15,306 bases of DNA from JBLNDG01 sp050261415 (GTDB taxonomy: Bacteria > Bacillota > Clostridia > Lutisporales > Lutisporaceae), in NCBI GenBank assembly GCA_050261415.1, contig JBLNDG010000057.1:1-15306 (forward strand), read 5' to 3'. Positions 1 to 7,002 of this stretch are shown piece after piece. The translations under genes and the position numbers were made by a program. How positions within the stretch are numbered: position 1 is the stretch's first letter; every line of letters starts with the position of its first letter. The notes below the pieces were generated by a model. The model saw only the letters and a program-made list of their open reading frames with translations. It did not search any database and had not been told where the DNA came from.

Positions 1-174
1 TGGGCCGTCCAGTTTGCCTTTGGTTTTTATAGCGTAATGCTTACTTCCACTTTGCTGGGCCTATTGACGATGATCCTGTTCAAGCCCCGTTCATGGTGCG
101 TGTACTGCCCGATGGGAACCATGACGCAGGGAATCTGCCAAATTAAACATAAAAATGAGAGAAGCCGGTTGTAG
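1..174 (+). CDS. C-terminal end of a membrane-associated 4Fe-4S binding protein (NapH-like), partial
   Basis: Only the last 57 residues are present; the gene enters from the left edge in frame 1. The visible part has a hydrophobic stretch (residues about 4-28) followed by KPRSWCVYCPMGTMTQGIC, with Cys33, Cys36 and Cys47. A membrane segment followed by WCxYCPMGT is typical of membrane polyferredoxin-like proteins of the NapH/4Fe-4S family, which pass electrons near the membrane. The family assignment is good, but the substrate and partner cannot be judged from this fragment. The stop codon lies in the loop of the terminator hairpin at 162-191, so the gene ends its transcription unit. It has no evident link to the genes to the right. 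Confidence 0.7.
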   Translation, partial: WAVQFAFGFYSVMLTSTLLGLLTMILFKPRSWCVYCPMGTMTQGICQIKHKNERSRL

Positions 175-191
175 AAACAATCGGCTTTTTT
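162..191 (+). terminator. Rho-independent terminator after the 4Fe-4S protein gene
   Basis: A 10-bp stem (162-171 with 178-187, containing one G-U pair) has a 6-nt loop holding the upstream gene's TAG stop. It is followed by a run of six T at 186-191. This is a classical intrinsic terminator, and it isolates the downstream recombinase region from upstream transcription. Confidence 0.85.
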
Positions 192-290
192 CGACAAATT
201 ATGACAAGCCCACCAACTCTAATTATTCCTGCTTGTATAGTAAAATATAAAATGTATTATAATAAAAATATAAACTAATTTTTATTACTA

Positions 291-318
291 ATGTAACATT
301 ATGAATATTTTGATACAT
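291..318 (+). repeat. Left inverted repeat flanking the recombinase gene (predicted recombination site)
   Basis: This 28-bp site has left arm ATGTAACATTA (291-301), centre TGAATA (302-307) and right arm TTTTGATACAT (308-318). The reverse complement of 1148-1175 matches it at 26 of 28 positions, with the centre and right arm identical. The two arms within the copy are themselves inverted-related (8 of 11). An 11-6-11 layout is the known form of core sites for XerC/D-type tyrosine recombinases. That this gene's recombinase acts here is inference. Confidence 0.8.
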
Positions 319-454
319 GAACTTTGATAGAAAATTTATAATAATATCGATTTATCGAATTATAACAGGGAATAAAGAATAGAAAGGCCATTTATTGCAA
401 TGTAATAATTTTAGATATAAATATTAATTAATTACATATGGAAGGTGACATTGA

Positions 455-1015
455 ATGACCGTTGAACCTATCAGGAATAAAGGTAAAATCAAGCAAATGT
501 ATCATTATCTGGCTGGAAAGGAAATGAAATATGGACTGCTTTTCAAATTCGGTCTCAATACAGGTTTAAGAATAAGTGATATCCTTCCAATAAAAGTTAA
601 AGATGTTTATAGTGAGAATGGAGGTTTTCGCGAGTATTTGATACTAAATGAAAAGAAAACAGGGAAGGAGAAAAAAATTAAACTTAACTCAGCTTTACGA
701 AAGGCCATCGAAGCTTATGTGGAATATGAAAAGCTGAAACCTGACAACTACCTTTTCTGGAGCAAAAAAGGCAAACATATCGGCAGGGTGCAGGCTTACC
801 GTGTATTGAAAGAAGCTGCTGATATAATAGGGATTGAGAATTTTGGAACCCATAGTCTTCGCAAGACATGGGGGTATTGGACCTACAAGGCATCCCGCTA
901 TAATATAGGCCTGATCATGGATACTTTTAACCATAGCTCACAAAGTATAACACTAAGATACATTGGTGTTAGCCAGGACCAGAAGGATGAGTTATATTCG
1001 CTTGTACAATTTTGA
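455..1015 (+). CDS. Small FimB/FimE-like tyrosine recombinase (predicted DNA invertase)
   Basis: The 186-aa protein consists almost only of the tyrosine-recombinase catalytic domain. It lacks the N-terminal SAM-like core-binding domain of XerC/XerD or phage integrases, as in FimB and FimE, which are about 200 aa. All expected catalytic residues are visible: Arg39 in NTGLRISD, a beta-hairpin Lys68 in KKTGKEKK, His133 and Arg136 in THSLRKT, His160 in FNHSS and the nucleophile Tyr169 in RYIGV. The ATG at 455 is preceded by GAAGGTGA (441-448). The gene sits alone between 28-bp inverted repeats about 140 bp from each end, so its likely job is to invert the segment that contains it. FimB-like enzymes switch promoters in known systems, but no such target promoter is evident here. 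A degenerate integrase-type remnant is less likely because the catalytic set is complete. Confidence 0.88.
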   Translation: MTVEPIRNKGKIKQMYHYLAGKEMKYGLLFKFGLNTGLRISDILPIKVKDVYSENGGFREYLILNEKKTGKEKKIKLNSALRKAIEAYVEYEKLKPDNYLFWSKKGKHIGRVQAYRVLKEAADIIGIENFGTHSLRKTWGYWTYKASRYNIGLIMDTFNHSSQSITLRYIGVSQDQKDELYSLVQF

Positions 1016-1019
1016 CTAT

Positions 1020-1040
1020 AGAGTAATCAAGTTACTTTTT
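1020..1040 (+). terminator. Possible weak terminator after the recombinase gene
   Basis: A 7-bp AT-rich stem (1020-1026 with 1032-1038, one G-U pair) has a 5-nt loop and runs into TTTTT (1036-1040), five bases past the recombinase stop codon. The stem is weak, so termination would be inefficient. If functional it limits readthrough towards tetR. Confidence 0.35.
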
Positions 1041-1147
1041 AATGCAAAAGTAATAATGAGGCTTTCCAGGGGTTCTATTTTTAAGAATTAATTTACTCTT
1101 TTCATAAATTATGAAGGAAAATTTCGAATTATGTCGAATAATCTATG

Positions 1148-1175
1148 ATGTATCAAAATATTCATATAGTTACAT
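1148..1175 (-). repeat. Right inverted repeat flanking the recombinase gene (predicted recombination site)
   Basis: On the + strand the arms are ATGTATCAAAA (1148-1158) and TATAGTTACAT (1165-1175), around the centre TATTCA (1159-1164). It is the inverted copy of 291-318; the only two differences fall at adjacent positions inside one arm. Because the copies are inverted and the asymmetric 6-bp centre is conserved, recombination between them would flip 319-1147 rather than excise it. Confidence 0.8.
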
Positions 1176-1385
1176 GAAAATTGACTATCCAGGTAACAGT
1201 GCTGTTTAGAAGTTGTGCTTCCTGCAAGATGGCTGATTTGGTGCGGCTTGCAGGTCATGTACCAGGGACTTAAAAAACGAGGAGGCTTTTAAGAATTATA
1301 CAACTGTAACTATATGAGATTTAGTCTATCATCTGGCGGGAGAGAGTGCCAGGATTTAAAAAAGCATTGTATACCGGGAGAAGAT
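1176..1385 (+). other. Gene-free leader region upstream of tetR with two stem-loops
   Basis: No credible gene is visible here. An 8-bp perfect inverted repeat, CCTGCAAG (1221-1228) and CTTGCAGG (1247-1254), encloses 18 nt. A second hairpin, CTTAAAA (1269-1275) with TTTTAAG (1287-1293), carries a strong Shine-Dalgarno-like GAGGAGG (1279-1285) in its loop, but no start codon follows at a usable distance. TTGACT at 1181-1186 resembles a -35 element but lacks a good -10. It does not match a riboswitch class I recognise. It may be a structured leader or a decayed gene remnant. Confidence 0.4.
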
Positions 1386-1952
1386 ATGAATAAAAAAGAG
1401 CTTATCAGGGAAGCTGCAACAAAAGTTATGGCTTGCGAAGGCTTTTATAATACTAAAATGCAAAATATAGCGGATAAAGCCGGCATTGCGATAGGTACTT
1501 TGTATTTGTACTTTAAGAGTAAGGAGGAAATTTTAAACTACATTTTTATGACTGAGTATTTAAAGAGACTTAAGTATGTAGAAAGCACGAAAGACAAAAA
1601 GATTTCATATTTGCAGCAAATAAAAGAATTTCTGAATTTCCACTTTAATCAATTGAAAAATAATCCTGACACTGCAAAGGTTCTGATACAGGAGTCGATA
1701 GATCCTGCATTGCATAAGTTGGAGTGGATCGATAAAACATTCAGCGGCATACCCGGGATATTCAAGCAAATGCTGGATAATGCAAAGAAAAACGGAGAGA
1801 TAAAAGACATTGATACCGATATAATCGGCACAACTATATTTTTAGCTGCAAGGGCATTGGCATACACACTGCAGTTGGAGGGTAAAGAGAATGAGTACGA
1901 TTACGCATTGGAACAGTTTTATTCATTTATTATAGAAGGCATTAAGAAATAA
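1386..1952 (+). CDS. TetR-family transcriptional repressor, FadR-like
   Basis: This is a 188-aa TetR regulator. The ATG at 1386 is chosen over the in-frame ATG at 1314 because GGGAG (1376-1380) lies five bases before it. The protein also then begins directly at the conserved first helix, whereas the 24 extra residues look like leader translation. The N-terminal helix-turn-helix (about residues 24-46) reads QNIADKAGIAIGTLYLYFKSKEEIL, close to the Bacillus FadR/YsiA helix, which ends GTIYLYFKNKEDIL. The rest is a helical ligand-binding and dimer domain with no recognisable signature. A palindrome matching the FadR box lies 17 bp after its stop codon and just before cheY, so it probably represses the chemotaxis operon and perhaps itself. 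Acyl-CoA as ligand is inferred from FadR and is not shown by the sequence. Confidence 0.85.
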   Translation: MNKKELIREAATKVMACEGFYNTKMQNIADKAGIAIGTLYLYFKSKEEILNYIFMTEYLKRLKYVESTKDKKISYLQQIKEFLNFHFNQLKNNPDTAKVLIQESIDPALHKLEWIDKTFSGIPGIFKQMLDNAKKNGEIKDIDTDIIGTTIFLAARALAYTLQLEGKENEYDYALEQFYSFIIEGIKK

Positions 1953-1969
1953 TTTTTTATCTCGCAAAA

Positions 1970-1987
1970 TGAATGAGGCCTCATTCA
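1970..1987 (+). promoter_or_regulatory. Perfect 18-bp palindrome, FadR-box-like operator upstream of cheY
   Basis: TGAATGAGGCCTCATTCA is a perfect palindrome in the 108-bp gap between the tetR-like gene and cheY. From memory, the Bacillus subtilis FadR consensus has the same half-sites (TGAATGA and TCATTCA separated by four bases). The position, next to a FadR-like TetR gene and upstream of the operon, fits an operator. AT-rich -10-like hexamers lie just downstream (TATATT 1997-2002 and TATAGT 2011-2016), but no convincing -35 is seen. Confidence 0.7.
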
Positions 1988-2060
1988 CTATTAATGTATA
2001 TTAATCAAATTATAGTGTATTAAATGAACAAGCTTTTAATAAAGGTGAGGATGAATTTTT

Positions 2061-2429
2061 ATGAAAAGAGTTTTAATAACTGATGACGCTGCATTTATGA
2101 GGATGTCAATAAAAAGGATACTGGAAAAGAACGGTTTCGAGATAGCAGGAGAGGCTGAGAATGGCCGGGCGGCTATCAAAAAATATAAAGAGCTAAGGCC
2201 TGATATTGTAACAATGGACATTACAATGCCTGAAATGTCAGGGATTGATGCGCTTAAATCAATAAAGGAAATTGATCCGGGAGCAAATGTCGTTATGATT
2301 TCCGCAATGGGTCAGGAGGCGATGGTAAGAGAAGCAATAATGCTTGGAGCAAAATCTTTTATTATAAAACCATTTAAAGAAGAACATGTGGTAAAAACTC
2401 TTAATTATGTGTTATCTAAAGATAAATAA
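2061..2429 (+). CDS. cheY: Chemotaxis response regulator CheY
   Basis: This 122-aa single-domain receiver relays phosphate from CheA to its output target. Acidic pocket residues Asp8 and Asp9 (LITDDAAF), phospho-acceptor Asp53 (VTMDITMPEM), Ser81 (MISAMG) and Lys103 (IIKPF) are all present. AAGGTGAGG (2042-2050) precedes the ATG by ten bases. It is the first gene of the che cluster and lies 22 bp before cheA, the usual clostridial cheY-cheA order. There is no DNA-binding or enzymatic output domain, so it acts by protein binding. Its target (flagellar motor or another machine) cannot be told from this window because no motor gene is nearby. Confidence 0.92.
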   Translation: MKRVLITDDAAFMRMSIKRILEKNGFEIAGEAENGRAAIKKYKELRPDIVTMDITMPEMSGIDALKSIKEIDPGANVVMISAMGQEAMVREAIMLGAKSFIIKPFKEEHVVKTLNYVLSKDK

Positions 2430-2451
2430 AAACTCCAGAAGGGGTGTAAAT

Positions 2452-4509
2452 GTGTCAATAAAGTATCTAAATGATCCTATGCTTGATATGTTCATATTCG
2501 AAACGGCACAGCTTATTGAACAGCTCGAAACATCCATATTGTCCAGTGAAAAATCGAGTTGTTATACACAAGACGCAATTAATGAAATTTTCAGGATAAT
2601 GCACACTATTAAAGGGTCCTCCGCTATGATGATGTTTGATAATATATCATCCCTGGCCCATGCCATGGAGGACTTGTTCTATTTCCTGCGTGAAGCGAAA
2701 CCCCAGAATGTTCATTGTTCAACACTTTCGGATTTATTACTTGAAGGTGTTGACTTTATAAAAGTAGAGATAGAAAAGATCAAGAATGGTGATAATGCTG
2801 ACGGGGAAGTTTCAACCCTAATTGATAATATAAAGGCATTTTTAGCTTCACTAAAACAGGACAACCCATCTTCTGCGTTTATAGGGGTCAAAGAAAGCAA
2901 TAATACCAAAAAGCAGCAATACTATATAAGCCCGGAAAGGGCTGAAACTTCTGCTCCGAAGAATGCCTTCAAAGCAGTCATACATTTTGAAGAAGGCTGT
3001 GAAATGGAGAATATCCGGGCCTTTGCGGTTGTTCATAATCTCAAGGGAATTGCTGATGAGTTGTTTTACATACCGGGAGACATAATTGACAATGACGATA
3101 GTGCAGAAATCATACGGAAGGAAGGGTTCAGGGTTTATATTAAGGCAGACTGCTCATATGAAAACCTACGTGAATCATTAACGCAGACCATTTTCCTTAA
3201 AGATTTGGAGTTGACCCAACTGGAGAACGGTGAGTTTGACGAGACAAAGAGGACAATTCTTAAAAATACTCAAAAAGCACAACCAAGAAACAAGCAAGAT
3301 ATGGAAGACATGAGTCCGGGTGGCAAGGATATTCAAGTTGCCTCAACCCAACAGAGCATTATCAGTGTAAACGTTTCCAAATTGGACAGGCTGTTGGACC
3401 TAATGGGGGAAATGGTGATTGCGGAAGACATGGTAATACAAAACCCTGATTTAAAAGGCCTTGAGTTGAATAACTTCCAAAAGGCGGCACGACAACTGCA
3501 CAAGATTACCAGTGAAATGCAGGATATGGTAATGTCTATCCGAATGGTGCCCATAGCAACAACTTTTCATAAAATGCACCGCATAGTACGGGATATGAGC
3601 AAGAAGCTGGGCAAAGAAGTCCAGTTGAAGCTTGTAGGAGAAGATACAGAAGTAGATAAGAATATTATCGAGCATATATCTGATCCACTTATGCATCTTA
3701 TTAGAAATTCAATTGACCATGGAATTGAGCCGCCTGAAGACAGGCAAGCCTTAGGGAAACCTCAAACCGGAACAATATCCCTTGAAGCTAAAAGCGCAGG
3801 AAGTGATGTCCTTATAATCGTGAGAGATGACGGAAAAGGTTTAAACAAAGAAAAGATACTCCAAAGGGCGAGAGAGAATGACCTGCTCACCAAGCCGGAA
3901 AGCGAAATGAGTGAGCAGGAAATATACAACCTGATTTTTCTTCCCGGGTTTACAACAAAGGATTATATTTCCGAATACAGCGGCCGCGGAGTCGGAATGG
4001 ATGTAGTAGTTAAAAATATCGAAGCGGTTGGCGGTTCGATATCGGTAGAAAGCGTTGAAGGGGAAGGTTCCGCGATTACTCTCAAAATCCCGTTAACCCT
4101 TGCGATTATAGACGGCATGAACATAAAGGTTGGAAATTCCCGTTACACCATACCGACTATCTCCATTAAAGAATCATTCCGGCCGAAAGATTCGGATATT
4201 GTCAGAGACCCCGATAACAATGAAATGATAATGGTCCGCGGCCAGTGCTACCCGATACTGCGCCTGCATGAATGTTACGCAGTGACGTCGGCTATTACCG
4301 ATTTGACCCAAGGGATACTCATAATGGTGGAGGCGAAAGACAAAGTTGTATGCATATTTGCGGATGAACTGTTGGGGCAGCAGCAGGTAGTGGTCAAGGC
4401 ACTTCCCAACTACATAAAAAATTTGCGGAAAATAAAGGGATTAACAGGCTGCACATTGCTTGGAGATGGCAGTATCAGCCTTATTATTGATGTTGGTGAG
4501 CTTGTTTGA
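2452..4509 (+). CDS. cheA: Chemotaxis histidine kinase CheA
   Basis: This is a 685-aa CheA. The GTG at 2452 is chosen because AGAAGGGGTG (2437-2446) precedes it; an upstream in-frame ATG at 2407 would overlap cheY and lacks a ribosome site. Domains in order: P1 HPt (about 8-120) with phospho-histidine His51 in MHTIKGSSAM; P2 CheY/CheB-binding domain (about 172-255); P3 dimerisation helices (about 303-365, SKLDRLLDLMGEMVIAE); P4 ATPase (about 366-550) with the N box LIRNSIDHG, DDGKGL and GRGVGMDVV; and P5 CheW-like domain (551-685). It autophosphorylates in the receptor array and feeds CheY and CheB. All five domains are intact, so it should be active. The cheW start follows 65 bp downstream. 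Confidence 0.95.
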   Translation: MSIKYLNDPMLDMFIFETAQLIEQLETSILSSEKSSCYTQDAINEIFRIMHTIKGSSAMMMFDNISSLAHAMEDLFYFLREAKPQNVHCSTLSDLLLEGVDFIKVEIEKIKNGDNADGEVSTLIDNIKAFLASLKQDNPSSAFIGVKESNNTKKQQYYISPERAETSAPKNAFKAVIHFEEGCEMENIRAFAVVHNLKGIADELFYIPGDIIDNDDSAEIIRKEGFRVYIKADCSYENLRESLTQTIFLKDLELTQLENGEFDETKRTILKNTQKAQPRNKQDMEDMSPGGKDIQVASTQQSIISVNVSKLDRLLDLMGEMVIAEDMVIQNPDLKGLELNNFQKAARQLHKITSEMQDMVMSIRMVPIATTFHKMHRIVRDMSKKLGKEVQLKLVGEDTEVDKNIIEHISDPLMHLIRNSIDHGIEPPEDRQALGKPQTGTISLEAKSAGSDVLIIVRDDGKGLNKEKILQRARENDLLTKPESEMSEQEIYNLIFLPGFTTKDYISEYSGRGVGMDVVVKNIEAVGGSISVESVEGEGSAITLKIPLTLAIIDGMNIKVGNSRYTIPTISIKESFRPKDSDIVRDPDNNEMIMVRGQCYPILRLHECYAVTSAITDLTQGILIMVEAKDKVVCIFADELLGQQQVVVKALPNYIKNLRKIKGLTGCTLLGDGSISLIIDVGELV

Positions 4510-4574
4510 AGAAATAAGTGAAAATAGCAGGACCCAACAAAAGAAAAATCAAGATAAAGAAAGGAGATGTGAAA

Positions 4575-5075
4575 ATGGCTCAGATTGCGACACAGGAGAC
4601 GTTTGAGCAGGAGGAGGAAGATACTCAAAAGGGTAGGTTTTTAACTTTCTCCCTGGGTAAGGAAACCTATGGAATAGAAATCAAGTATGTCACCGAAATC
4701 ATAGGTATCCAGGCAATAACGGAAGTACCTGAGCTGCCGGAGTACATTAAAGGCATAATCAATTTGAGGGGCAAGATAATACCTGTAATGGACGTAAGGC
4801 TCCGCTTCAAGAAAGAGTCAAGGGAATACAACGACAGGACCTGCGTGATAGTGGTGGATATCAAGGATATATCCGTAGGGCTTATCGTTGACAGTGTTTC
4901 CGAGGTGCTTTCAATTCCTGAGCAGGATATTGTTGAACCACCGCAAATGAGCAAAGGTTTTGGCAACAGGTACATAAAAAACATCGGCAAAGTCGGAAAT
5001 GACGTAAAGCTTCTGATTGACTGTGAAAAGCTGCTTAAAGAAGATGTACTTGAGGGCTTGAACGATGTATTGTAA
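4575..5075 (+). CDS. cheW: Chemotaxis coupling protein CheW
   Basis: This 166-aa single CheW-like (SH3-pair) domain bridges receptors and CheA P5. Recognisable elements are LTFSLGKETYGIEIKYVTEI, the GIINLRGKIIPVMDVRLR core (residues about 59-76) and IGLIVD-type strands (VGLIVDSVSEVL). The ATG at 4575 is preceded by AAGGAG (4561-4566). A GTG at 4518 would add 19 lysine-rich residues without a ribosome site and is rejected. An acidic, glutamine-rich N-terminal tail of about 17 residues is specific to this copy. It lies between cheA and the MCP gene, so these three products probably form one signalling array. Confidence 0.93.
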   Translation: MAQIATQETFEQEEEDTQKGRFLTFSLGKETYGIEIKYVTEIIGIQAITEVPELPEYIKGIINLRGKIIPVMDVRLRFKKESREYNDRTCVIVVDIKDISVGLIVDSVSEVLSIPEQDIVEPPQMSKGFGNRYIKNIGKVGNDVKLLIDCEKLLKEDVLEGLNDVL

Positions 5076-5099
5076 GAAACAAATAGGGGTGAATACATA

Positions 5100-6938
5100 A
5101 TGAAATGGTTTTATAATTTAAAAATTGCAGTAAAGCTAATAATTGCGTTCATTATTGTAGCATTGATAGCAGGCGTGGTTGGAGTAATAGGCCTTATGAA
5201 TCTTAACGAAATAAGCAAAGCTGATAAGCTGCTGTATGAGGAAAACACTCTGGGACTTAATTATGCAGGAAATGCTTCCGTGTATTATCAGAGAATAAGA
5301 TTTAATGTTGTGAAAATGATAGCTGTTGATGATGTAAACCAGCGAGAGGACTGTATTAACAAAATAAAAGACTATAAAGCAAAGGCTGATGATTATTTAA
5401 AACTATATGAAGACGGAATCATGACGGAAACAGACCGTAATATTTTTGATGCTTTAAAGCCTCAATGGGAAAAATACAAGTCATACGTTGATAGCGCGAT
5501 TCAATTTATACAAACGGGAAATCTCGAGCAAGCAAAAAATCTGATCTTTGGTGATGCTGCCTTGGTTGGAAATGCCTTGCAGGAAGGCTTTGATAAAATG
5601 TTTGAATATAATTCCGACGGAGGCGAAGCAAGATCGGAAAATAATGCACACCTGGCGACGAGTGCGACGATGACAATGGTTGTCGTAATAATCGCAGGCG
5701 TTATTATAGCTATTGCCCTGGGGCTGTTTATATCGCGCATTATCAGCAAGCCAGTCAGGAAAATGGTTGACGCTGCCGATAAGCTTGCCATGGGTGACGT
5801 AAATGTTGTCGTTCAGTCGGATACCAAGGATGAAATAGGCCATTTGGCCGAATCTTTCGGAAGGATGATAGCAAATATCCGCGAGCAGGCTATAGCTGCC
5901 GAAAGGATAGCTGCAGGTGATCTGACAATACAAATTAAGATCAGATCGGAAAATGACTTGCTTGGCAAGAAGCTTTATGAAATGGTGGAGAAGAACAACG
6001 AGGTATTAACAAACATTGCTTCTGCCGCAGACCAGGTGGCAGCAGGTGCAAAACAGGTATCGGACTCCAGCATGGCACTCTCGCAGGGGGCTACCGAACA
6101 GGCAAGCTCAATCGAAGAGCTGACTGCATCTCTCGAAGAAATATCTTCACAGACTAAGCTAAATGCCCAGAACGCGAATCAAGCGAAAGAATTGGCTGAG
6201 ACTGCCAGGATGAATGCGGAGCAGGGCAATAACCAGATGAAGGAAATGCTTAAAGCCATGGAAGAAATAAATGTTTCTTCCGCGAATATCTCAAAAATTA
6301 TCAAAGTTATTGACGAAATAGCATTCCAGACAAATATACTTGCTCTCAATGCCGCTGTTGAGGCTGCAAGAGCAGGCCAGCACGGAAAAGGTTTCGCGGT
6401 TGTGGCGGAGGAGGTAAGGAACCTTGCGGCGCGTTCAGCCAATGCTGCCAAAGAAACAACGGAGTTGATAGAAGGCTCGATCAAGAAGGTGGAAGTGGGC
6501 ACAAAAATCGCAAATGAAACCGCAACAGCCCTTAACAAGATAGTTGGGGAAGTGGCAAAAGCCGCCAATATCGTCAGCGATATAGCTGCTGCCTCGAATG
6601 AACAAGCTATTGGCATAGCACAAATAAATCAAGGAATTATGCAGGTATCACAGGTTGTTCAGACCAATTCGGCGACTTCTGAAGAAAGCGCTGCCGCAAG
6701 CGAAGAATTATCGAGCCAGGCTGCGCTTCTGAAGGAAATGGTCGGAAAGTTTAAATTGAAGCAAAATGTCAAGTCTCAAATCAAATCGAACGAGTTAAAC
6801 CCTGAAATTTTAAAATTGCTCGAGAGAATGGCTCAAAATGAAAAGGATAGCTCGGAATTTGCCGAAGAGGCTTGTGAAGAGGCGCAGGCAGCAAGATCAA
6901 AGATAGTGTTAAGTGACAGTGAGTTCGGGAAATATTGA
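5100..6938 (+). CDS. Methyl-accepting chemotaxis protein with four-helix-bundle-type sensor domain
   Basis: This 612-aa transmembrane chemoreceptor has TM1 at about residues 10-32, an extracellular region at about 36-187 of helical 4HB-type character with no PAS or Cache signature, TM2 at about 188-211, HAMP at about 212-264 and then the signalling hairpin. The tip is canonical: EIAFQTNILALNAAVEAARAG, then GKGFAVVAEEVRNLA (about 406-443). Methylation-type glutamine/glutamate stretches (GATEQASSIEE and SEESAAASEEL) flank it. The cytoplasmic hairpin aligns without gaps to E. coli Tar, as recalled, on both arms. The C terminus has an acidic tail but no NWETF-like CheR tether. AGGGGTG (5085-5091) precedes the ATG. 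Its ligand is unknown; position in the operon makes it the likely dedicated receptor for this CheA. Confidence 0.93.
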   Translation: MKWFYNLKIAVKLIIAFIIVALIAGVVGVIGLMNLNEISKADKLLYEENTLGLNYAGNASVYYQRIRFNVVKMIAVDDVNQREDCINKIKDYKAKADDYLKLYEDGIMTETDRNIFDALKPQWEKYKSYVDSAIQFIQTGNLEQAKNLIFGDAALVGNALQEGFDKMFEYNSDGGEARSENNAHLATSATMTMVVVIIAGVIIAIALGLFISRIISKPVRKMVDAADKLAMGDVNVVVQSDTKDEIGHLAESFGRMIANIREQAIAAERIAAGDLTIQIKIRSENDLLGKKLYEMVEKNNEVLTNIASAADQVAAGAKQVSDSSMALSQGATEQASSIEELTASLEEISSQTKLNAQNANQAKELAETARMNAEQGNNQMKEMLKAMEEINVSSANISKIIKVIDEIAFQTNILALNAAVEAARAGQHGKGFAVVAEEVRNLAARSANAAKETTELIEGSIKKVEVGTKIANETATALNKIVGEVAKAANIVSDIAAASNEQAIGIAQINQGIMQVSQVVQTNSATSEESAAASEELSSQAALLKEMVGKFKLKQNVKSQIKSNELNPEILKLLERMAQNEKDSSEFAEEACEEAQAARSKIVLSDSEFGKY

Positions 6939-6950
6939 TAAGCAATGGGT

Positions 6951-6979
6951 GTAGGGATGAGTCGAAAGACTCTCCCTAC
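6951..6979 (+). other. Strong intercistronic hairpin between the MCP gene and cheR
   Basis: A 12-bp stem (GTAGGGA with TCCCTAC; GAGTC with GACTC) has one bulged T at 6958 and is capped by a GAAA tetraloop at 6964-6967. Only CTTTGG follows, not a U-tract, so it is unlikely to be an efficient terminator. It ends 12 bases before the cheR ribosome site (AGGTGA, 6992-6997), suggesting an mRNA stability or processing element that sets receptor-to-CheR ratios. Confidence 0.6.
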
Positions 6980-7002
6980 CTTTGGCAAAACAGGTGAAGC
7001 AA

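Noticed and set aside
233..342. TATAAT hexamers (258-263 and 337-342) as recombinase promoters
   Set aside because: In DNA this AT-rich such hexamers are expected by chance, and neither has a convincing -35 at 16-18 bp.
291..1175. Reading the flanking repeats as ordinary insertion-sequence ends
   Set aside because: The enclosed enzyme is a tyrosine recombinase, not a DDE transposase. No target duplication is seen, and the repeats have an internal 11-6-11 dyad typical of recombination sites.
1181..1210. TTGACT just outside the right inverted repeat as the -35 of a tetR promoter
   Set aside because: The best -10 candidates at 16-18 bp spacing (for example TTTAGA) match TATAAT at only about three of six positions, so it is mentioned but not called.
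1314..1385. Upstream ATG extending the TetR protein by 24 residues
   Set aside because: It has no ribosome site, and the extra residues do not resemble a TetR N terminus; ATG 1386 has GGGAG at good spacing.
1176..1385. Cyclic-di-GMP or other known riboswitch upstream of tetR
   Set aside because: The conserved core sequences I know for c-di-GMP-I, cobalamin or T-box elements are not present; only simple inverted repeats are seen.
2407..2451. Upstream ATG for cheA and, likewise, GTG 4518 for cheW and TTG 6982 for cheR
   Set aside because: Each lacks a ribosome site, while the downstream starts at 2452, 4575 and 7003 have good ones.
6179..6616. Long antisense open frames over the MCP, CheW and kinase genes
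   Set aside because: They mirror the codon bias of the sense genes, have low-complexity Ala/Ser/Ile composition, no ribosome sites and no recognisable domains.
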